DNA of 19,263 nucleotides, from NCBI GenBank assembly GCA_000231825.2, contig JH720366.1, positions 95,355 to 114,617 of the forward strand. The letters are read 5' to 3'. This stretch comes from Tetrahymena elliotti 4EA. Lineage: Eukaryota; Ciliophora; Oligohymenophorea; Hymenostomatida; Tetrahymenidae. Shown here in pieces: positions 11,080 through 19,263 of this stretch. A program made the position numbers and the translations under genes. Under the pieces are notes generated by a model. That model was not told where the DNA came from. It did no database searches and worked only from the letters and a program-made list of their open reading frames with translations. The first letter of the stretch is position 1, and each line of letters begins with the position of its first letter.

Positions 11080-13930
11080 TTTGATAATTTTTGATTTTAA
11101 TCCTTTTACTCTCATTTCACCAATATTATTTCCCCTTTAAAAAATTAAAAAAATAAATTTTGAATAAAGACATATTAAAAAATAAGAAAAAAGGAGTTTG
11201 AGCTGAAAAAAAACAAAAATAATGAATTAACAGGAAACAATTATCATGTAAACCAACCAAAATTAATAAATTGCTCATAAATTAAAGTCCTTATTTATTC
11301 AAAATGCATAATTTTACTTTATTTAAAGAGTTAAACTTTGGAGATTAGAGCATTTTGCTAACCCAAAAACTAACCCTTACATACCCAAATCATCAATCCG
11401 ATTATGCCTTTAAAAATTAAAAAAATAAATTTTGAATAAATAAATATTTTAAAGAATGAGAGAAAGAATCAATAAAGTTTAAAAAAGTAACCAATAATTT
11501 TAATAAGTAAAATAAATATTAAGTAAACCAACCCAAATTAGTCAATATTTCTTAAATTAAAGTCTTTATTTATTCTAAAATGCATAATTAATATTGAAAT
11601 ACTATTTTTACATTAGGTTTAGAGACAAATTTTAGAGATGAGGGTATTTTGCTAAGATAGATCCTAATTCTTATATTCCCGTTTCGTCAATACCAATATT
11701 ATTATCCCTTATAAAAATTAACAAAAATAAATTTTCTTTAAAAAAAATATTAAAAATAATTCAAAAAACATAAAAAATTGAAATTAATAAATGAATAAGC
11801 CAAGCAAATGAATGCCAAGTAAAACAAACTCAAATTAGTCAGTAAGCCAATCTTTAATTAAAATTTTTATGTATTGTATCACATAATTAATATTGATACA
11901 CTATTTTTACCTGAGGTAAAGATTTAAAGTTTAGAGATTAGAGCATTTTACTAACCCAGATCCTAACTCGATTAAACCGAAATCACCAATATGATTTCCC
12001 CTTTTCAGAAATGAGAAATAAATAAAAATATTTAAAAGAAAGAGAAAAACAAAAATTGAATTAAATCTTAGTGCAACAAATGTTTTTAATAAGTCAAATA
12101 AATATCAAGAACTGAACTAGTCAGTCACTCTTAAATACAAATCTTTATATATTTATTCTAAATGAAAAATTGATATTAAAGCACTATCTTTACCTTAGTT
12201 AGAGAGTCAAAGTTTACAGGTTAGAACATTTTGCTAAACCAGATCCTAACTCTTTTGCTCCCAGTTCTCCTATTTTATTTCTTTTATTTCCCCTTTTAAA
12301 AATAATAAAAATAGATACATAAAAACTTGGATAAATCTCCATTCAACAAATAAATATAATCAATGAGCTATTAGGTAAATCTATTTAAATTAGTTGCTCA
12401 CTCACTCATAAATTAAAACATTTATTTATTATAAAATGCATAATTAATCTTGAAGCTCTATTTGTACAAGAGCTCAAGAGTCAAATTTTAGAGATTAGAG
12501 CATTTTGCTAAACTAGATCCTAATTCTTATAAACCTATCCCACAAATATTATTGTTACTTTTTAAATTAATAAAAATAAATATTGAATAAAAAAATATTA
12601 AATAAAACTTTGGATTAAATCTGAAATCTAAACACAAATATTCAGTAATCCAACCAAATTAGACTGTCAGTCAGTTGCTCTTATATGAAAATATCTAATT
12701 ATTCTAAAATGGATAATTTAAATTAAAATTTTATTTTTACTTTAGGTTCAGAGCCAAAGTTTAGAGATTAGAGCATTTTCCTAACCCAGATGCAAATCTT
12801 TTTATTCCCATGTTATTAATATTATTTCCCCTTTTAAAAATAAAAATTAAATTAAGAAAGATTTAAAAGAACGGTGAATGCATCAATATTTGAATTAAAT
12901 CAAGGGTCAGTCATGGGGGGTTGAGAGTATTGTGAACTTCAAATACAATTTTTGTTTGTTAGTAAAGTATTCTCACTAAGTTTTAATGTTCAGAATTTGG
13001 GAAAAAATACCCTGCTTAAATTTTCATTATGAGCAATGATCAATATCTGAGTTTTGGCTAAAATCTGATAAAAAAATTAATGAATCAGCCAAACATATAT
13101 CAAGTAACCAACCTTAATTAGACAGTGAATGTTAAATTAATGTTTTTTTTATTTGAGAATACATAATTAATATTGAAACACTATTTTTACTACAGACCAA
13201 GAGTCAAAATTTAGAGATTAGAGCATTTTTCTAAACAGGATCCTAATCTCTATATGCCGATTCCACCAATACTATTGCTACTTTTAAAAATTTGCAAAAA
13301 TAAATAGAGAATAAAAAAATATTAAAAAGAAAAACATAAAACTTTGGATGAAATCTGAATCTAAATTCAACAAATAAAATTAATTTGCCAAACAATTTTA
13401 TTTATTCAAAAATACTTAATTAATCTTGAAATGCAATTATTACATTAGATCAAGAGCCAAAGTTTAGAGATTAGAACATTTTTTTAACCCAGATGCTAAT
13501 CCTTACAAGCCCATTTCTCCAATATTATTTCCCCTTTTAAATAAAAATAAATATTAAACAAAGAAGAATTGAAAAGGAATAAGCATTTGAAAAAAAACCA
13601 ATTAAAATTAATCAATGAGCATAACAAATATCAAGTAAGCAAACTTAAATTATTCAATAATTCACTCTTAAACTAAAATATCTATTTATTAAAAATAAAT
13701 AATTAATGTTGAAACACTATTTTTACTTGAGTTAAAGAGTCAAATTTTAGAGATTAGAGCATTTTGCTAGCTTAGATCCTAATCCTTTTGCATCTGTTTA
13801 ATCAATACCCTTAAGCCTTTTATAAAATTATAAAAATTAATATTGAATAAAGAATTATGAATAAGAAAAACATAAAATTTTGAATTAAATCTGAAAAAAA
13901 CAAACAAAATTGACAACCATTCAATTTTTT
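11080..13930. repeat. Degenerate tandem array, about 280-bp unit, nine cores
   Basis: A diverged unit recurs head-to-tail. Its best conserved core resembles GAGATTAGAGCATTTTGCTA followed by ACCCAGATCCTAATC. Cores begin near 11341, 11635, 11934, 12217, 12491, 12764, 13214, 13467 and 13750, giving spacings of 294, 299, 283, 274, 273, 450, 253 and 283. Other shared blocks in each unit are TTATTTCCCCTTTTAAAAAT after the core, ATTTATTCTAAAATGCATAATTAAT before it, and CACTATTTTTAC just upstream of the core. A truncated unit leads in from about 11080. In most units GATTAG can pair with CTAATC, and AGCA with TGCT inside it. No shared coding frame was seen. The array is a minisatellite-like or satellite-like block, or a decayed repeated element. 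Confidence 0.85.
12902..13065. other. About 164-bp insertion inside one repeat unit
   Basis: The unit between the cores at 12764 and 13214 is about 170 bp too long. The extra DNA lies between two copies of AAATC (12897-12901 and 13061-13065), and unit sequence resumes on each side. It is richer in G (GGGTCAGTCATGGGGGG) than the array. The 5-bp duplication is compatible with a target-site duplication. No terminal inverted repeats are evident. Confidence 0.5.
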
Positions 13931-13942
13931 ATTTATTCAAAG

Positions 13943-13970
13943 ATTAATAATTAATAATTAATAATTAATA
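13943..13970. repeat. Four exact ATTAATA repeats
   Basis: A 7-bp motif is repeated four times without change at the right end of the tandem array. Confidence 0.9.
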
Positions 13971-14638
13971 AAAATAAAGATTTTGAGGTTCTATTTTAGA
14001 AAAAATTAATAATTTTACACTAAACTAATGTGAAGATTTTAGTATGAAGTTATATTTTAGCTTAATAACTTTTAAATAGAAAAAAATAAAAATATTTTTC
14101 TTTATAATAAAAATCTAAATACTCCGCTAAGATCTTCAAAATATTTTATATTCTATATCAACATTTATTTTTTTTAAATTTATTGTGAATCAAATTGAAT
14201 ATTAATTAATTAATACTAAAATTTGATTAAATTTTTGAACAAATTATTGCAAAATTAAAAGATAATTAAATCTGACAATTTCGAATAAGATTTCAATATA
14301 TTTTCCTTTTCAAGTTTTTCAGCAATAGTACAATATTTCAATTAAATGCTTAAAATATTTTTTGTAGGTTTGATTTAAATTTAATTATATTCATCAAATA
14401 TAATTAGAACTCAATGTCTTCTTGCCTTTTTTTATTAATCAATTTACTTTTTGTGATGCTGAATTTTCATAAATAAAAGAAATGAACAGCTAAAATAAAA
14501 GGTATTTTTTTTTAATCTATTTATGCTTTCTATGTTTTTAATTTTTTTAAGATTGGTGTATTAAATTTGAATTTTTTATTGAGTAATTGTTTTAATTTAT
14601 TTACTTTACATAGATGCTACTTTTTTATCAGTAGTCCC
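13971..14638. other. AT-rich stretch without a recognisable gene
   Basis: No coding frame, RNA gene or repeat unit could be supported here. The tandem array has faded out by its start. Confidence 0.5.
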
Positions 14639-14645
14639 ATTCAAA

Positions 14646-14711
14646 AATGAATGAAAAACATTTTTTAAGTGATATACTAATGATATATCAATAAAAAATA
14701 CTTCATTCATT
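14646..14711. repeat. Long nested hairpin (24 bp in three helices)
   Basis: From outside inward the arms are: AATGAATGAA (14646-14655) with TTCATTCATT (14702-14711); ATTTTTT (14660-14666) with AAAAAAT (14693-14699); and TGATATA (14670-14676) with TATATCA (14684-14690). The loop is 7 nt and the internal loops are 2-4 nt. A 12-bp direct repeat, ATTCAAAAATGA, occurs at 14639-14650 and 14734-14745, overlapping the left arm and lying beyond the right arm. It could be a small foldback element, a structured RNA, or a relic of the adjacent transposase-like sequence. Confidence 0.7.
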
Positions 14712-14717
14712 ATTTAT

Positions 14718-14733
14718 CAAAAATTAATTTTTG
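14718..14733. repeat. Perfect 16-bp AT palindrome
   Basis: CAAAAATTAATTTTTG equals its own reverse complement. It sits between the nested hairpin and the end of the transposase-like frame. Confidence 0.6.
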
Positions 14734-14735
14734 AT

Positions 14736-15113
14736 TCAAAAATGATACAACTAATTTAATTTGACTTTGAGTTTCCAACGTTCCCAAAAGACCTATACTA
14801 TTATAGAAGAATTTATCCCAAAATTGCTGTTTAATATAGCTTTAAGTATTAGCTAATAACTACTTTCTGTCAAATTTATCAAACTTTTGCTAGCTATTTT
14901 ACAGATATCTAAAATTACTATTAAATGGCTAATAAGTTGGTTTGACTTGAGTTAGATGAATAATTTAAGGATATTTATTAATGGAAGATAGAAGCTTTGA
15001 GATATTGGGTTATCAGTTTATAAACCCACTTTTCTATTATTACATCTCTTATTGTAACATCTCCAACCTTAGACTTTTATATATTATTTTATTCTACCTT
15101 CCCTCTCATTAGA
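14736..15113 (-). pseudogene. Possible decayed IS1595/Merlin-like transposase fragment
   Basis: On the minus strand, with the ciliate code, a frame of 125 codons is open between two TGA codons (the upstream one at 15114-15116; the frame's own stop is 14736-14738). It has no in-frame ATG near its beginning. The early part reads GWRCYNKRC, then a VGLQT stretch and S-x-x-LPL followed by INILKLFIQL. This resembles the WRC-x5-C...LR-G...S-x-LPL...IYL segment found between the zinc ribbon and the helix-turn-helix in ISXO2/IS1595 and Merlin transposases. The preceding CPxC pair, the DDE residues and a start codon are not visible, so it would be a dead fragment. The segment is less AT-rich than its neighbours. 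The opposite strand also has a 67-codon open frame (14742-14945), so strand choice rests on the motif match. This call is an inference from memory of the family. Confidence 0.35.
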
Positions 15114-15680
15114 TCAAATAAATCTCATTAAAAAAAATTTTGAAAAAAATATTTATAATATTAAAATAAAATACAATGTATTTAGAGTTGTTTCTCTTAC
15201 TTAAAAAGTTAATTTCTTATAAATTCGATATTAATTTTTATTTTTTTCATATTTTAAAAAAATATTTTCATTATCAATACAATCTTAAATGCTAATCACA
15301 GATAAGAAAAATATTTAATAAGCATTTCTAAGTTTTTCTTTTCATCAATTTTTGAAATTTTTACTGCTTTTAATTACATCTTCTCTGCCTTTTTTAAGTA
15401 TTAAATTGATGGAATTTATTGTTTATCTAGTTTTTCTATCAATATTCTATGCAAATTAAATGGTAATAATTTATTTCATAACTTTATGATTGATTTATGC
15501 AAAATTAGTTAGTTAATGATTGAATTCTTTTGAATAAGTTAAGCTTAATGAAATTTATATGCAATATTGTATAAAAGAATTATTTGTTATTACAAAATTT
15601 TGTCTTAGAGATAGATTTTAAACATAAAAACAAAAATATGAAGAAGTAGTATAAGTTAAAATATCAATTTATTTTCTTGG
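15114..15680. other. Spacer between the transposase-like frame and the secreted-protein gene
   Basis: It is AT-rich and no separate gene is supported. If the intron of the neighbouring minus-strand gene were retained, that frame would stay open to a TGA at 15476-15478, but the resulting tail looks unlike protein. Confidence 0.5.
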
Positions 15681-16159
15681 TCAGTTCTTATTTTATAACA
15701 ATTCTTCAAACACGTTAATTCCTGATTGCAAAAGCTTCTTGTTACTAGAGCAAGCAGGCAAATGGAAATTAGAAAAACTTGCAAAATCACAAATACAGCC
15801 ATAACATTTTTTAACTTAAGAGGAGTTAATGCTCCAAAGAGATTTAACACATAAGAAATCTGAAACAACATTTGCTCCAGAGGAAGCTTTATTATTAAAT
15901 TTTAGAATATATTTTTACATTAAAAATCAATTTATTTACAAATTGCACTTGTGCAGTCAGCAAAAAGACCTTTAAGATCACCAACGCAAGAAGCAGCAGT
16001 AAGAATTTCACATTAATTTCCTTATTGAATGATCTTTTCAAAAAGTTCTAAAGCTTGTTCTTTGGAATTTTTCAAAATACCCTCAACAAATCCTAAAGGG
16101 CTTAGGGATTGAGCTGATGCTAAAGTAATTAAAGCAATTATAAAAATAAAGGTTTTCAT
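15681..16159 (-). CDS. Small secreted 8-cysteine protein, one intron
   Basis: Two exons, 16159-15940 and 15886-15681, join across a 53-nt intron to give 141 residues ending at TGA. Residues 1-16 are a clear signal peptide (MKTF, then an I/L/A-rich core ending ASA before Q17). The mature part holds eight cysteines, at about 50, 58, 69, 86, 101, 104, 106 and 119. The even number and a CYGCIC cluster suggest disulfide bonding in the secretory pathway. Splicing is inferred because reading through the intron yields a lysine/isoleucine-rich tail. Removing it gives a cysteine-patterned sequence (CVGDL, DFLCVK, ICDF, HLPAC) that stops soon after. TAA encodes glutamine at residues 46, 49, 97 and 138. 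I recognise the style of small secreted ciliate proteins but no named family. Its role is unknown: it may be secretory granule cargo, a surface protein, or a protein acting on other cells. It is transcribed against the flanking acyltransferase genes. Confidence 0.75.
15887..15939 (-). other. Predicted 53-nt spliceosomal intron
   Basis: The intron begins GTAAAT and ends AATAAAG on the minus strand. It is almost pure A/T and interrupts a codon after its first base (Ile73/Ser74). A second donor, GTAAAA, 22 nt further in would keep the same frame but leave only a 31-nt intron and add seven residues, so the longer form is preferred. Confidence 0.7.
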
Positions 16160-17962
16160 TTTAAATATCAATTTCCTTTTTAATATTTTTTTAGCTGGAT
16201 TTAGTTTTTTTAATAAATTATAAGGTAATATACTCTATCACTATATTAATTAATAGATAAAATAGAAAAAGAGATAAAAGCTAAAAGCGCATTCCAAAAG
16301 AGTTTGTTTATTATGTTTAGTTTTAATCCAAAAATATGATCCAAAGACTTACTTTAGCATTAATTTAGTTTTTTTATCTTCTTTATCAATCACTTTCAAC
16401 AAATTAAATTTATATTCTAATTAAAATCATATTTATTTTTTTAATCTAATATTTATCAAACAAATCAAAAACAAAATATTTAGAATGTGTTTGGATTAAT
16501 ATATTAGATTAAAAATGAGCTATTCTTTTAATTTAATGTTCTTTTCAAATAAAATATTTTGAATCGTAAACAATTATTATGTTTCTTTATAATAGGTTAA
16601 ATTTATAATTATTACAGTAAATTAATTTAATCAGTTTGTATCCACAGGAGTATTTTTTAGTCAAATACTGAATAATTTTTTTTAGAATGAAAAATTAGAG
16701 ATATTATGTTTTGAAGAGAAATTATGTTATTTATAAATTTGATAAGATTAATGAATAATTTAAAGGACTTTAGATTTATACTTTCTCTAAAAGTCGTGAA
16801 ATTATTATTTGATCAGTTAATAAAAATCTCAAAAGCTCATTGCAGTGATTTTTAAAATTATTTCTATTTTTTATATAATTATAATAATTTTTATTACTTT
16901 AAATTCTCATCAATAAAGGTTTAACCCCCTTATTTTCTCCCCATTTTTCAAATAATCAAAATCAGCTCATTTTCGAACTTTTTCAAAAAATATTATTTTT
17001 GAAATTTGGAAGAGTTTACATAATTTAAAACAGATGAAGAACTTGAAAAAATACTTTATTCTAAATTGAAAACTTAACAGATGAATAAATAAATAAAATA
17101 AAAATATAAAAAAAATTTTTTGAATTCATAAAAAATTTACTTGATTTTTTTAATATCTCTTTTTCAAAAAATAAGTTTTATTCTCAATTGTTTTTATCTC
17201 TCTTGACTGTGACAATTTATGAAGGTAAAGAACTTCTATATATTATAGTCATTATATTTTGATTTTGATCTAATAATAACTTACTTAAAACAAATTGTTA
17301 CTGTTTAAATTAAAAAAATATTTTCAATTACAAAAGTTGCATTATTAAAATATTTAATATAATTGGAATTAAAATTCAATTAAGCTTTTTGACAAATTGA
17401 TATTCAAATAAATTAAATTTCACTTGCCTCCTTCTATATTTTTAATTAGTATTATTAACTGATAAGGTTGCTGATCTATATAGAGATTTTTTAGATATGA
17501 AATACTTAGTTTTTAAAATAAAATTATTTTTGTCTTATTTTTATTTTAAATGAAAGGTTATTTTGAATTTGAAAATATTTATAAAATTATTTTTAAGATT
17601 TATTTATTTTTATTTACAATTTCTTTTATTTATTTGAGTTAAAAAAAGTATAGAAAAATCTTTTGAATCTTTATTCAATCTCAGATATTAACAGAAAAAA
17701 TTTAATAAAGTTTACTATCATTTCATTGTTTTTTTAAGTAAAGAATTTGAAAAAATATTTGGATTACTTTCTTTGAAATTATATGAACAGATTTCTAATA
17801 ATTAAATACAATTTTTGTTTGGTAAATATTAATGCAAGTTGAATTGTATGGATATTTTTAGATTTCGATAATAGACTTAAAAATAAGTTTAAAACTAGGA
17901 GGTGAAAAAGATAAAAACAAAAAAATAAATTAATTAAAAATACAATAAATAATCTGAAAACT
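16160..17962 (+). promoter_or_regulatory. 5' region of copy 3, diverged relative of the other upstream blocks
   Basis: No gene is seen over 1.8 kb. Landmarks shared in order with the flanks of copies 1 and 2 show that this flank is homologous. They are AAATTATAAGGTAATA near 16219, GGTTAAATTTA near 16604, GACTTTAGATTTATACTTT with ATCTCAAAAG...CATT around 16770-16850, GATAAGGTTGCTGAT versus GATAAGGTAGGCTCCT near 17461, TTATTTTAAATGAAAGGT near 17541, and TATGGATATTTTTA near 17848. It is much more diverged than copies 1 and 2 are from each other. It should contain the promoters of copy 3 and of the minus-strand secreted-protein gene, which begins at its left edge, so it is a divergent intergenic region. 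Confidence 0.5.
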
Positions 17963-19263
17963 ATGAATTCTTGTTTAATTTATATTGGAGAGCTTTTTTT
18001 TGAAATCAGTTAAGGCAAACAACTCTCAGACCCTACAATGATTGCTTTTACTTAGTACTCTGGAAATGGCTTTAATTAATAAGGAGACGTAGCAGCTTGT
18101 TTAAGAACTCCTGAGATGAACTTTGTAGAATTAAAGCTTTTATTTAGTGGAGGAGCAGTTTTTGAAGGGTTATGTGTTAAGGAAATATGCTCTGCATAAG
18201 CACTAAAATCTTTTAAGAGCGAATTTGCTTAGGTATTGTCTTTAATATTTCAATCAACTATAACTCCAGAGCAGATAGATTTTATATAGTATCCTGTTGA
18301 AAAACCTCCTACCGATAACTATGGCTTCATCATAATATCTACGATTTTATCAATTATGCTGATTCTTACTTTAGTTTCTCTCTTTTATACTTTTTTCAAA
18401 AGAAAACCAAAACCAATTAATAAAACTGATCCAACTTAGTAAGAAAGCAATACATCTAGTGATGTTTAAATTTCTGGCAAATTAAAGTAAAAAGAAGAAA
18501 AAATACATGAAGACTTAGAAGGTAGCTTAGACAATAAATTAATCAAAAAATATAAAGTAGAAGATAATAAAGACACATAAAATGAGTCTACTTTCATTCG
18601 AATATTATAGTGCTGGAATTTAAAGTCTAATCTTTAAAAGACATTTAACGTTACTGTTAGAAATTCTGATTTAGCTGCCTTTGATTGTATAAGAACAATT
18701 AGTTTTTTATAAGTTATGTTAGGCCATTCTTTTCTTATTTGCCTTTCATATTTTTCAAATACGAATGATTTTGATATTGTTTAAAAGAATCCTTTTATCC
18801 TATTTATTTTTGGTTGCTTTTATTCAGTTGATGTTTTCTTCATGCTTGGAGGGTTTTTCCTTGCTTACGTCATAGCTGATCCAAAAGTTTTTTAAAATTT
18901 TAAGTTAAAAAACTTTTTAAGAATGATTGCTTCTTACTTTTTAGCAATTATAAATAGAGTAAGTAGAATTTTGCCTACCTATTTTATAACAATTTATATA
19001 TATTGGCAATTATTACCACAAATTGGTTAATCTCCTACATGGTCTGAAATGAAACTTTTTAGTGAATATTGTGATGATGATAAATGGGAGAAAGTCTTAT
19101 TTATAGATAATCTTAATGAAAACCCAAATAATTGTGTAGTTTAGGCATGGTATCTTTCAAATGATATCCAAATGTTTATATTCTCTCTCATTTTAATGAT
19201 TGTCTATGCCAATAATAAGTTTGTTGGAAAAATTGTCTTATTCTTAGCTTTAGCAGCTTTTAC
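17963..19263 (+). CDS. NRF-6-like acyltransferase-3 membrane protein, copy 3 (cut by window)
   Basis: The first 433 codons of a third paralog run off the right edge without any TGA. The start ATGAATTCTTG matches copies 1 and 2. It shows the N-terminal domain (YSGNG...QQGD, three Cys), the first membrane span at about 121-145, the charged linker, VMLGHS with candidate catalytic H255, SVDVFFMLGGFF, RVSRILPTY and AWYLSNDIQMF (Met-to-Ile change in an otherwise fixed motif). It reads through many TAA/TAG glutamine codons. The coding part is close to the other two copies although its upstream flank is strongly diverged. Some stretches match copy 2 (LCVVQAW, GCFYSVD) and others match copy 1 (the linker after position 215 and the segment encoding the NLKSNLQKTF region), giving a mosaic pattern. 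It appears intact as far as visible. Confidence 0.9.

Noticed and set aside
11080..13930. CRISPR-like array
   Set aside because: The units are about 280 bp, diverged, with no short identical repeats or unique spacers, and the genome is eukaryotic.
14742..14945. 67-codon plus-strand frame rich in Tyr and Phe
   Set aside because: It overlaps the minus-strand transposase-like frame, which has the better motif match. No start context or homolog is apparent, so it is kept only as an alternative.
15007..15027. GGGTT...AACCC as a telomere-like repeat
   Set aside because: Ciliate telomere repeats would be tandem GGGGTT. This is a single 5-bp inverted pair and may be internal to the transposase-like frame.
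15476..15939. Unspliced extension of the secreted-protein frame to TGA at 15476-15478 (227 codons)
   Set aside because: After residue 73 the read-through is repetitive I/L/K/Q-rich sequence. Removing a GT-AG intron restores a cysteine-patterned, compact protein.
1..19263. tRNA or rRNA genes
   Set aside because: No T-loop or anticodon-stem pattern and no conserved rRNA core was seen on reading the sequence. A tRNAscan run would be decisive.

Overview
The window looks like nuclear DNA of a ciliate that reads TAA and TAG as glutamine, most likely Tetrahymena or a close relative. The DNA is very AT-rich. Every convincing protein frame is interrupted by many in-frame TAA/TAG codons, at positions suited to glutamine, and ends only at TGA. 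Intergenic spaces are long, gene starts are A-rich, and one gene has a short AT-rich intron. Read with the standard code the genes fall into short fragments; read with the ciliate code there are four complete genes and one gene cut by the right edge.

Layout. 1-1524 is AT-rich DNA with no gene seen. 1525-2886 (+) encodes a 453-residue AIG1/GIMAP-like GTPase with a cysteine-rich, probably zinc-binding C-terminal part. 4731-6788, 8330-10384 and 17963 to the right edge (all +) are three paralogous multi-pass membrane proteins of the NRF-6/acyltransferase-3 family. Each has a homologous upstream non-coding block, so the unit of duplication was gene plus 5' flank (plus some 3' flank in copies 1 and 2). 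Copies 1 and 2 sit 3.6 kb apart. Copies 2 and 3 are separated by about 7.5 kb that holds four things: a degenerate tandem array with a unit of about 280 bp (about 11.08-13.93 kb), a long nested hairpin, a probable decayed transposase frame resembling IS1595/Merlin elements (minus strand, 14736-15113), and a small secreted cysteine-rich protein gene with one 53-nt intron (minus strand, 15681-16159).

How the parts fit together. The acyltransferase cluster is a classic tandem paralog family. Different stretches of the copies agree with different partners, which suggests gene conversion. No operon or joint pathway can be claimed for the GTPase, the acyltransferases and the secreted protein. The repeat array, the insertion inside it and the transposase remnant suggest that the gap between copies 2 and 3 is a landing or expansion zone. 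Whether this is macronuclear or germline (micronuclear) sequence cannot be decided from the window alone.
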